Below are positions 50,317 through 60,662 of a DNA stretch of 64,000 nt, piece by piece (position 1 is the stretch's first letter; each line of letters starts with the position of its first letter). A model generated the notes under the pieces. The model saw only the letters and a program-made list of their open reading frames with translations, ran no database searches and had not been told where the DNA came from. The translations under genes and the position numbers were made by a program. This DNA is from Amorphophallus konjac (taxonomy: Eukaryota; Streptophyta; Magnoliopsida; Alismatales; Araceae). The stretch lies in assembly GCA_022559845.1 (NCBI GenBank), contig JAHNEJ010001739.1, positions 238,371 to 302,370 on the forward strand. The letters run 5' to 3'.

Positions 50317-53282
50317 TGTAATGCCCCGGATTTTTCGGATATTTTTCGGATCATTTTAGTGGGTCTCGGAGTGTATTTTGTGCTTTACACGTGTTTTTCC
50401 CTGATGTACCTTCGGAACTCTATGCAGGGCAAACCGTGGCGTTCTCCGACTCCGGGAGGTTACCACTGCGTTGCGCTCTTCCCGAGGATCGCGGAGATAA
50501 TTTTTCGTAATTTTTTTGAATTTATCGAATTTTCGGGTTTTCCTATATATACTAACCCTTTTCTCTCTCCCCCTCTCATTTCTCTCTTCCCTCCCTCTCT
50601 CTTCTCTCACGCTCTCTTTCTCCCCTCTCTTCTCCGGCGGCCGACAGAGCGAGGCGGGGGCGAGGTGGAGGTGGCGCGGGCGAGGATGCGGGCGAGGACA
50701 GGCGAGGATCGAGGCGGAGGAGGCGCGTGGAAGCTCGGTGGCGCGATCGCGAGCCGGCGAGGGTTTCACGATGATTTCTTCTTGGATCGGCGTCCACATC
50801 GCGTCGTTTCTTCGGTGGAGGTAGGGAGATGGACCCCCAGCTCGTGCACTTCTTTTCCCGCGAGTTTGGTAGGCCGTGGTGAGCCGAGCGAGCTAAACGG
50901 GGCGATTTGGGGAAAAATACATGTTTTTGAGGTGTGAGCCGGATCTTCCGTTTTACCGTGTTTTCGGGCGATCCAGGGGTTTAGATGCATGCCTAGGGGC
51001 TTGGGGAAGGTTTCCCCTTTTGTTTCCCCTTCACCTGGGGGTGGACGGGGTGTGGAATGATTTTTCTCGCGGTTTCCACCGTTTTCGGGCGCAGACTGAG
51101 AACGCGCTATGCTCCAGTAGCGCGTTCTTGATGGTCGCGCTGCCCCGATAGAGCGCGTTCATCGGGGAAGATGAACAGTTTGGCGGTTCCTGTCGCGCTA
51201 TAGGGCCCCAACGCGTTCAGGGTTGTCGCGCTATGGACCTGTAGCGCGTTCTTGTTGAACGCGCTAGGTATGTATAGCGCGTTCTGACTGAACGCGCTAT
51301 GCACGTGTAGCGCGTTCTTAGAGGTGACCAGCCGGGCTGCCCGGGGCGGGCGGTCTGCGGCTGATCGTGCTCCCCTTGGGCCGTGTGTGTCTCGGACACC
51401 CCGTGGAGTTCCGTGACCGTGTCTTTGGGTGTCTGGAGGTACCGTGTTATCTCGATAAGCGTGCCCGTGGGCTTGGTGGATCCGGGTGACTCCAGGTGTT
51501 CCGGGCTTCCGTGTTCTTGCTAGATCGAGTCACCGTGTATCGGTGTGTGTGCGGTGGGATCTCCCCCGCATATTGTGAGTTTCTTTGGAAGGTGATTTCC
51601 GTGTGGGCCACGTGTTTGACCTTGGACTGCGAGTCCAGTTGTCCGGCATGGGGCTGGAGGTTTCCCGCTTGCTTCGAGATGGGAAATCGACATGGCGGCT
51701 TGGGTGCTGCCCGGGGAATCGTGTCTCTGTGTTTTTCCGTGTGGCCGTGGTCCCTTGCGTTCCCTTCCTGAGGGAACAGTCTTGGTGGCTTGTGAGCTGT
51801 CTCAGTATTCGTGATATCGTGGTTTTGGACCTAGAGATTGGGCTAGATCGACGGCCTTGTGCTGTTGCGTGCAACGGTCTTGACCCCGAGTCTTGTGACT
51901 CAAGGACCGTTGGCTGTAGTGTGTCTAGAGGACTGTCCAGAGTCCAGTGGCTTAGCGCCACTTGAGTTTTCTCGACTCTAGTGCACGGTGCGTGCGTGGC
52001 CGTGGACTGTGAGTCCCGTTTCTTCTCCGACTGTGGTCACCGTGCGACGGGGCCGGTACGTGGGGTGGTCCCCGTACGTCGTCGGATTCGGACGTTGTTT
52101 TCCGTTGACTAGAGAGTCTACTCCTTCAGTGACCCTCCACTAGTCGTAGACTACCAGTACGCGTGTGCTGGTCGCACCAGGGAGTGGTGTACGGGCTTAC
52201 CCTGAGGACGGTTAGACTGGTTTCCGTCGGGCCCCTCGTCGTAGCCAGAGTCCGGCTGCGGGGGAAAACCAGTCAGAGGGCCAGACCTAGGACGCGTGAT
52301 CTGTGTGTGCACACGTGGTTGGGGACAGTGGACGCACGTCGACGGGCATGACCCCAGGTAGTCACTTGTTGTGGTTACTTGTACGGTGTTCGCGCCTCGG
52401 GTAGGACCTACCACGTCAGGCGGTTCACCTGCGGTGCGGTGTAAGACGTCAGGGGACGCTACCGGCTGTGCTTCTAGTGGGTGGTACTCCTGTCGAGTAC
52501 GGAGTGACAGACTGTCAGTCTCTGTGTCTTTGACCTTCGGGTTTTTGGTCGTGTTAACCGGTGAGTTCGGTTGTTTCACCTTGACGCGTGTGTCGGTTCT
52601 TGCGCCGTGAGATTAGTGCTAGTGGCTTTACCGAGGTTGGGTCTTCTTGTGCGGTACCCGCGATCGGATGGTCGGGGTTGCACCTTGGACAGCGTGTCCA
52701 GGTCGGCTGTGTCCGGGGGACAGGCCTCTACGACATGGTTGCCGTGTGTTCTTACTTCGGTAGGTGGTACTAGCGTGGTTCGGTAGCTTCAACTGTGTGA
52801 TCGAGGTCTACCTTCTGGCAGTAGGAGTAGCTGTAGTGCCGAGTTTTTGACCGGCCACCGGTTTGCTGTTCCTGCTGTAGTTGTAGCTTCCTTTCCGCTA
52901 CCGCCGTTGTTTCCGGTTGGGGTTCCGCGGGATCCCTGCTGAGTCTCTGTTTTGGAGACTCATTCCCTGCTTTTCAGGTGTGGCGGTTCTTCCTCGAGGT
53001 TCGAGGGTGCGGGGCGGAAGTTCTCAGTTGCCAGCTTGCCGGGCCGAGTGTTCACTTGGCATGTGGTACGTTTTACTGCTTTAGACTGTACTTTCTGTTG
53101 GACTGGACTCTGTTGTAGTTGTTTATTTATTTCTGTTAATTGTTGAATTGTCCTGCTTTATTTCCTATTTCCTTGTGCCTCCACACTCCTTTTAGCCCTT
53201 CCGAGCCCTCCCGGCTCGTGGGCGGCGGTGCGAGTCTCGGGTTATCGGGCCTTCCCGGTAATCGGATTCTCGGGTCGTTACA
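50317..53282 (+). repeat. Left LTR of the LARD-like element
   Basis: A TATATATA box lies at 50544-50551, about 230 bp in, followed by a CT-rich leader (50560-50640). Most of the LTR is thus transcribed. A donor-like GGAG|GTAGGG at 50820/50821 and an acceptor-like CTGCTTTTCAG ending 52977 could delimit an intron. The palindrome array lies at 51100-51317. Confidence 0.85.
51100..51317. repeat. Palindrome array, GAACGCGCTA-N8-TAGCGCGTTC type (left LTR)
   Basis: Repeated inverted arms are separated by 8-base cores that differ from unit to unit: TGCTCCAG, TGGACCTG, GGTATGTA and TGCACGTG. Some arms read GTCGCGCTA in place of GAACGCGCTA. Units are joined by 5-8 base linkers. Each unit could fold into a 9-10 bp stem with an 8-base loop. 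Confidence 0.85.
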
Positions 53283-56211
53283 GCTGGTATCAGAGCGGTG
53301 GTTGTGGACGTACATAGGAATTCGAGATATTGCAGTGATCAGAGTCCATAAGGTCCAGTACAGTCGGCAGCTGGCATAGGGTTTTGTGCTTGTTTTTCCG
53401 CCTTGTTTCTCGCTTGAGAGCTTGGGTGCGCTGTGCGGCGCTGTGAAGGTGGTTGCTGTCCGCGGCTTTCGTGCCAGCGTGGGGTCTAAGGATCGAGGTC
53501 GAGAGCCTTCTCCCTCATCGGTGGTGGCCCTGGTTGTGCTGCGTTGGGCAGAGGTTGCTGGCAGGTGCAAGCTCGCGGTGCTGCGTTCGAGGAACCTGCA
53601 GCGTGGTCAGGTGGCTGGAGAGGATTTTAGGTGGTTAAGTGACCGTGAGTGTGCTCTGAGTGAGCTGCTGTCGGTTTTGGCCACTCCAGCTTGAGGTTTA
53701 TCCAGCCCCTGAGGTGTTCAAGTCGTGGTTTAAGGTGGCAGAGCGGGTGTTCTGATCGAGAAGTGTGCTCGAGTGAGCGGAGGATCTTCTCGGTGAGCTG
53801 CTGTTTCATCGAGCCTGATGTCCTTGTCGTGCTCTGTGGCGTCAGAAATGACGTGTCGGTCCCGGTTGTTTTGTGGAATTCGAGGCAAGATTGGGCTGTG
53901 GTGTCCCAGTAAGTCTTGCTCCTGCGCTCTTGTGTGCGATTGGGTTGTGTTCGCCCTGGAGTTGGCTTGACATGTGAAGGCTCCGCGGTGAGTTTCGGGA
54001 CTCGAGGGTGAGCATCGGCGGTTGTCGGTTATGGCTCGTGTTGCGGCTCTTGACGTGGTGTGTTGCAGTTCGAGGAATTGCAGCAGTGGTGCATCGAGAG
54101 ATGCTGTGATTGTGGTCCGACGTGACACTCGTCGAGTGTGTCGAAGGCGCTGACCTGACGGAAGCGATGGTTTTTCTTGGTGCTGGATGGTGCTGTTTCC
54201 AACGTGCGCGAGGTTCGAGGTCAAGTCGAGCATGGAGTTCTTCCGTTAGTCGGAAGTGCGCTGGTTTCTCCTTTGGTTGGAGAGATTACGTTCGGCTAAG
54301 GATCGTCGTCTTTCATTGTGTGTTCGGATTGGTTGGCCTTGTGTGCCATGAAGTCCGTGCGAGACGTGCTCCTTGTCTTGGCAAGGCGGTTGCCTGTGAG
54401 AAGTTGTGCCCATTCCCTTGTCGTGTGAGGGTGCTGGTGCTGTTCCGGAAGGACGAGTGCTGGTTGGGCGATGTTTGCTTTCTCGGCTGTGCGCGCGGAT
54501 TTGAGTGCGCAGCGGAAGCGTGGTGGGCCCATAACCCACTGGTTCAGGATCGTAGCGTTGGTTGCTACGGGCGGATTCCTGAGTTTGCGTTGAGCATCGG
54601 AGGATGGGTTCCTCGGTGTGAAACGTGTCGTTGCCATGCCGTTGCCCGAGATATCGTGATTCTTGGCACTGGCATGATGGAGTGTTGGGAAATGTGCTGG
54701 CTAGTGCGCCGCATGAGTACCCTGTTCCTATGTTGGAAGCCGTGTCAGGCGTCGGTGTTGGACCTGGATGAGGTTGTTGAGGATGTCGCCTGACGGAGGT
54801 CGAGGACGTGTTGGTCAGAGTCGGTGGCTTGGCGCCCGACTTGTGTTCCCAGTCGTGTCCTCGGATGAGATCGTTTTTGGGGAAGTGGTCTCTGGCAGAC
54901 TATGGGTCCCGGCTGACGGCTATGAGTGGCTGGTGAGCCTAACCGTGTGACCGACCATAGCAGTGTCTGTTGGTTCTACGGTCTTGTCGGATTGTGACGG
55001 TGAGACGTTTATTGCTTAGGTCACCGTGAGCACTGTTCAGGTGGTGTCCCGTGGCTCTGTGATAAGGGCGGAATCGGGATTGGCGGGTGTCCACTTGGAT
55101 TGATCGAAGGATTTGATGAGACCAGATAGAAGAGTGACGCCTGTGGGCGGAGGCCTTTTGTGAGATTGGCGTCGGATTGGTGGTCCTTGATAGGACGTTG
55201 GTGTCGCAATGGTTATCCCTGGTTTGGTGACCAGCATGTGATGATTCCCCTGTGAGTCTGAGTCCAGTGAGGTGATGATTGAAGACACCAGGATCCGTCA
55301 TTTGGTTTCGTCGTGCTCCCCGAGAGGGTCGAGTTGGAGCGATGTTCGAGCTCGGATGCGGTGTCCGAGAGGAGTGCAGCTCGAGATGTGGCATCAGTCT
55401 GTGTGGGAGTCGACGGATGGCTTGCTGAGGTTTGGAATGTTTCCTTTGGACCCGGTCGAGGACCAGGAAAGAAGGAAGAAGCTGAGCAAGCGAAGGTTTC
55501 CCGTTGACGAGCAGTTGGTGACCAGTGGATGGTCTTTTCAGAGACAGAAGATGCTGGTTGTTGGGGCTCGAGCGTGGCGAGAGCCGTGTGCCAGTGAGAC
55601 CTTTGGTGGTCGTTTCGGTAATGTGCCTTCCCGGACGGGATCTGGGCTTTGTCGAAGTTTGTCTTCTGACAAGAGTTGGCATAGTGTTGTGTCCGGCTTT
55701 CGGCTTGCCATGTGTGAGGTGTTTTCTTGGTGCTGAGCCGATGTTCTGGTTGCGGTCTGCTGAGAGGACTGCTTGAGCCGGTGGAGGCTCTGTATTGGTT
55801 GTCCCCTTGAGAAGGGTGTGCGACCTGTCAGCTGGTTGTAAAGCTGATGTGCCATTTGTCTGCTGACCATTGGATGGATCAGTAGCTGTTTCTCGTGACG
55901 AGGGTTGTGTTTCCTCGGTGAGCGAGATCGTGGCTGCGGCGCCATGGTGGATTCTCGCGTTGACTGAGGTGATGCCGGACTGTGTCCTTTGGTATATGCC
56001 TGCTCTGCTGGCCAATGTGCTCGGCCCAAGGAGTGAGGTGTTGTGTGTGATTGTGAGTCTGGCTGTGTTCCTCAGGATCCGTGTTTTCGTGAGAATCGAG
56101 GTTTTCTGTGTTGGGGCTCTGACAGCGTGTGAGTTGATTCAGTGTTCTTCCCCTGGGACTTCGTGATTGGTCGTGAATTTCGAGGATGAAATTCCTTTAG
56201 GGGGGGAGGGC
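53283..56211 (+). other. Interior of the LARD-like element, no gag/pol
   Basis: The plus strand is rich in G and T and poor in A. The longest frames (54110-54793 plus, 227 codons; 55272-55736 plus; 54939-56015 minus, 358 codons) show no zinc knuckle, protease, reverse transcriptase or integrase motif. The antisense strand has few T's, hence few stops, which explains the 358-codon frame without invoking a gene. I annotate no CDS. Confidence 0.6.
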
Positions 56212-59197
56212 TGTAATGCCCCGGATTTTTCGGAGATTTTTCGGATCATTTTAGTGGGTCTCGGAGTGTATTTTGTGCTTTACATGTGTTTTTCCCTGAT
56301 GTGCCTTCGGAACTCTTTGCAGGACAAACCGTGGCGTTCTCCGACTCCAGGACGTTACCACTGCGTTGCGCTCTTCCCGAGGATCGCGGAGGTAATTTTT
56401 CGTAATTTTTTTGAATTTATCAAATTTTCGGGTTTTCCTATATATACTAACCCTTTTCTCTCTCCCCCTCTCATTTCTCTCTTCCCTCCCTCTCTCTTCT
56501 CTCACGCTCTCTTTCTCCCCTCTCTTCTCCGGCGGCCGACGGAGCGAGGCGGGGGCGAGGTGGAGGTGGCGCGGGAGAGGATGCGGGCGAGGACAGGCGA
56601 GGATCGAGGCGGAGGAGGCGCGTGGAAGCTCAGTGGCGCGATCGCGAGCCGGCGAGGGTTTCGCGACGATTTCTTCTTGGATCGGCGTCCACATCGCGTC
56701 GTTTCTTCGGTGGAGGTAGGGAGATGGACCCCCAGCTCGTGCACTTCTTTTCCCGCGAGTTTGGTAGGCCGTGGTGAGCCGAGCGGGCTAAACGGGGCGA
56801 TTTGGGGAAAAATGCATGTTTTTGAGGTGTGAGCCGGATCTTCCGTTTTACCGTGTTTTCGGGCGATCCAGGGGTTTAGATGCATGCCTAGGGGCTTGGG
56901 GAAGGTTTCCCCTTTTGTTTCCCCTTCACCTGGGGGTGGACGGGGCGTGGAATGGTTTTTCCCGCGGTTTCCACCGTTTTCGGGCGCGGACTGAGTACGG
57001 GCTATGCTCCAGTAGCGCGTTCTTGATGGTCGCGCTGCCCCGATAGAGCGCGTTCATCGGGGAAGATGAACAGTTTGGCGGTTCCTGTCGCGCTATAGGG
57101 CCCCAACGCGTTCAGGGTTGTCGCGCTATAGGATCATAGCGCGACCTGGTCTGGTCGCGCTATGGACCTGTAGCGCGTTCTTGTTGAACGCGCTAGGTAT
57201 GTATAGCGCGTTCTGATTGAACGCGCTATGCACGTGTAGCGCGTTCTTAGAGGTGACCAGCCGGGCTGCCCGGGGCGGGCGGTCTGCGGCTGATCGTGCT
57301 CCCCTTGGGCCGTGTGTGTCTCGGACACCCCGTGGAGTCTTTGGGTGTCTGGAGGTACCGTGTTACCTCGATAAGCGTGCCCATGGGCTTGGTGGATCCG
57401 GGTGACTCCAGGTGTTCCGGGCTTCCGTGTTCTTGCTAGATCGAGTCACCGTGTATCGGTGTGTGTGCGGTGGGATCTCCCCTGCATATTGTGAGTTTCT
57501 TTGGAAGGTGATTTCCGTGTGGGCCACGTGTTTGGCCTTGGATTGCGAGTCCAGTTGTCCGGCCTGGGGCTGGAGGTTTCCCGCTTGCTTCGAGATGGGA
57601 AATCGACATGGCGGCTTGTGTGCTGCCCTGGGAATCGTGTCTATGTGTTTTTCCGTGTGGCCGTGGTCCCTTGCGTTCCCTTCCTGAGGGAACAGTCTTG
57701 GTGGCTTGTGAGCTGTCTCAGTATTCGTGATATCGTGGTTTTGGACCTAGAGATTGGGCTAGATCGACGGCCTTGTGCTGTTGCGTGCAACGGTCTTGAC
57801 CCCGAGTCTTGTGACTCAAGGACCGTTGGCTGTAGTGTGTCTAGAGGACTGTCCAGAGTCCAGTGGCTTAGCGCCACTTGAGTTTTCTCGACTCTAGTGC
57901 ATGGTGCGTGCGTGGCCGTGGACTGTGAGTCCCGTTTCTTCTCCGACTGTGGTCACCGTGCGACGGGGCCGGTACGTGGGGTGGTCCCCGTACGTCGTCG
58001 GATTCGGACGTTGTTTTCCGTTGACTAGAGAGTCTACTCCTTCAGTGACCCTCCACTAGTCGTAGCCTACCAGTACGCGTGTGCTGGTCGCACCAGGGAG
58101 TGGTGTACGGGCTTACCCTGAGGACGGTTAGACTGGTTTCCGTCGGGCCCCTCGTCGTAGCCAGAGTCCGGCTGCGGGGGAAAACCAGTCAGAGGGCCAG
58201 ACCTAGGACGCGTGGTCTGTGTGTGCACACGTGGTTGGGGACAGTGGACGCACGTCGACGGGCGTGACCCCAGCTAGTCACTTGTTGTGGTTACTTGTAC
58301 GGTGTTCGCGCCTCGGGTAGGACCTACCACGTCAGGCGGTTCACCTGCGGTGCGGTGTAAGACGTCAGGGGACGCTACCGGCTGTGCTTCTAGTGGGTGG
58401 TACTCCTGTCGAGTACGGAGTGACAGACTGTCAGTCTCTGTGTCTTTGACCTTCGGGTTTTTGGTCGTGTTGACCGGTGAGTTCGGTTGTTTCACCTTGA
58501 CGCGTGTGTCGGTTCTTGCGCCGTGAGATTAGTGCTAGTGGCTTTACCGAGGTTGGGTCTTGTTGTGCGGTACCCGCGATCGGATGGTCGGGGTTACACC
58601 TTGGACAGCGTGTCCAGGTCGGCTGTGTCCGGGGGACAGGCCTCTACGGCGTGGTTGCCGTGTGTTCTTACTTCGGTAGGTGGTACTAGCGTGGTTCGGT
58701 AGCTTCGACTGTGTGATCGAGGTCTGCCTTCTGGCAGTAGGAGTAGCTGTAGTGCTGAGTTTTTGACCGGCCATCGGTTTGCTGTTCCTGCTGTAGTTGT
58801 AGCTTCCTTTCCGCTACCGCGTTGTTTCTGGTTGGGGTTCCGCGGGATCCCTGCTGAGTCTCTGTTTTGGAGACTCATTCCCTGCTTTTCAGGTGTGGCG
58901 GTTCTTCCTCGAGGTTCGAGGGTGCGGGGCGGAAGTTCTCAGTTGCCAGCTTGCCGGGCCGAGTGTTCACTTGGCATGTGGTACGTTTTACTGCTTTAGA
59001 CTGTACTTTCTGTTGGACTGGACTCTATTGTAGTTGTTTATTTATTTCTGTTAATTGTTGAATTGTCCTGCTTTATTTCCTATTTCCTTGTGCCTCCACA
59101 CTCCTTTTAGCCCTTCCGAGCCCTCCCGGCTCGTGGGCGGCGGTGCGAGTCTCGGGTTATCGGGCCTTCCCGGTAATCGGATTCTCGGGTCGTTACA
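56212..59197 (+). repeat. Right LTR of the LARD-like element
   Basis: It is nearly identical to the left LTR. It is 20 bp longer: it gains a 34-bp palindrome unit and lacks 13 bp (TTCCGTGACCGTG at left 51405-51417) plus one further base. A donor-like site lies at 56715/56716, an acceptor-like site at 58892, and TATATATA at about 56439-56446. Confidence 0.85.
56995..57246. repeat. Palindrome array (right LTR), one unit longer
   Basis: This is the same array as in the left LTR with one additional hairpin, GTCGCGCTA-TAGGATCA-TAGCGCGAC plus an 8-base linker (34 bp). The first left arm has decayed to GTACGGGCTA. Confidence 0.85.
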
Positions 59198-59206
59198 CAA
59201 ACCAGC

Positions 59207-59955
59207 TGTAACGACCCGAGAATCCGATTACCGGGAAAGCCCGATAACCCGAGACTCGTACCGCCACCCACGAGCCCGAAGACTAGGAAGGGTTAAAAGG
59301 ATGGTGTGGAAACTACACAAGCATCACAGATAATTGCAGAAATTAAACATATATAATATTAAGCAGGAAATAAATTAACATTTTTCATGGTCTACAATAT
59401 AAAATAACAATAACAGCAGTCCACAACTAGTACAGTGACAAGAAAGGAAAGTACAGCTACACCGGGCATACCCCGGCTCTGACCTCTGGCACTACCTCTG
59501 GGCACCCGCACCACACTGCTCTCCTGACGTGCTCCCCGAAGGTGGCGTCTCACCTGAAACACGGTGAAAACATGCAGGGAATGAGTCTCGGAACAAGACT
59601 CAGTAGGGATCACTCGAACCCTACCTCGTAAAACGAGAAACCACTACACTAGCGGTAGGAGAGTACCTCGGAAAGGAAAGCCCTGTACTCTGCAGAACTA
59701 GACCCTACGGCACGTAAACCGACACGCGTGCCATGGTACGAGAAGACCGAAACCAACGGTCAAACCGTAAAACCCGAAGGTCGAAAACACACGACTGACA
59801 GCCTGACACTCCGTACCCGAAGGTCGAGAACGCTTTTAGAAACCTTGCCTCCCCACGCTTCCCACGCTTGCCGCACGCCCGCACGATCGTCTCGATGTCA
59901 CCCACGTCCTCGCCGCGTCGCGCCGCCGCCGTCTGCAGCCGAAATCGTGGCCGCA
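59207..59955 (-). mobile_element. Inverted, internally deleted LTR of a related family
   Basis: It begins TGTAACGACCCGAG, the reverse complement of an LTR end. 59547-59815 is the near-identical reverse complement of 63733-64000. At about 59816-59830 (CGAAGGTCGAGAACG) it jumps to sequence that is the reverse complement of about 60420-60535. The first ~460 bp of LTR and the ~3 kb middle are missing. Confidence 0.8.
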
Positions 59956-60662
59956 GGGCTGTAATATCCCGGACCTTTCGGATCCTTTCTTCGTGGCTCC
60001 CGGATCTGGTTTTCGGAGCATCCGGCTCCGTTGTGTCCGAAATTTCGTTTCGGACATCTTTCGTGTTCGGATCGGCGCAACCCGGAGTTGTTTCGGAGGC
60101 CCGGAGGTGTTCCGCGGCTTTTCCGCACGTGTTTTCCGATTCCCGGTGTGTGTTTCGACTTTTTCTTCGGAAGCTCGCTGCGGGCGAACCGGGCGGTTCA
60201 CCCGGGCACGAGTGGTACCGTTGCGATCGGTGCGTTCCGAGGATTCCGGAAATGTATTTTTATAATTTTTGGTATTTTTCCAAAAAATCGGATATTCTTA
60301 TATAATCCCATTTCTTTTCTTTTTCTTTTTTCCTTTCTTCTTCTTCTTCTTCTTCCTCCTTCCTTCCCCAACCGTGGCCGCCCTCTTCTCTCTCCCTCTC
60401 TCCCGTTCGAGCGCGGCAACCACCGTTTCGGCTGCAGACGGCGGCGGCACGACGCGGCGAGGACGTGGGTGACATCGAGACGATCGTGCGGGCGTGCGGC
60501 AAGCGTGGGAAGCGTGGGGAGGCAAGGTTTCTAAAAGTGTTCTTCGCGATTCGTGGGTGATTCGGCGGAGCATTCGCTCCATTGAGGTAGGGTGACGTTC
60601 CTTAGCCTCTTGTCGATCATTCCCGTGTTTTATAGGCCGAGGGGAGGCCGAGAGGGGCTTAT

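Larger units (their letters stand above)
50317..59197 (+). mobile_element. Large non-coding LTR retrotransposon (LARD-like)
   Basis: The element is 8881 bp. Two LTRs (50317-53282, 2966 bp; 56212-59197, 2986 bp) start TGTAATGCCCCGGA and end GGGTCGTTACA. TGGTATCAGAGC, the initiator-Met primer site, lies at 53285-53296. AGGGGGGGAGGG at 56199-56210, after a GAGGATGAAATTCCTTTAG stretch typical of Tekay/Del-type Gypsy elements, is the polypurine tract. The 2.9 kb interior encodes nothing recognisable as gag or pol, so the element would need proteins from an autonomous relative. I see no target duplication (TTTTT versus CAAAC), so one edge may have been altered. Confidence 0.85.

Noticed and set aside
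50296..50937. 213-codon frame across the start of the left LTR (and its twin at 56167-56832)
   Set aside because: It begins at different sites outside each LTR, crosses the TATA region and the donor-like site, and encodes low-complexity Gly/Arg sequence.
51100..51317. CRISPR-like look of constant repeats with variable spacers
   Set aside because: Plant nuclear DNA, 8-base cores, palindromic arms and location in an LTR rule out a CRISPR array.
53285..53296. TGGTATCAGAGC as part of a tRNA gene
   Set aside because: It is the primer binding site. No cloverleaf surrounds it here or at 10435, 19590 or 43979.
54939..56015. 358-codon minus-strand open frame inside the LARD-like element
   Set aside because: No recognisable domain. 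The minus strand is poor in T, so stop codons are rare and long frames arise by composition. Product is Ser/Thr/Arg/His/Pro-rich without structure.
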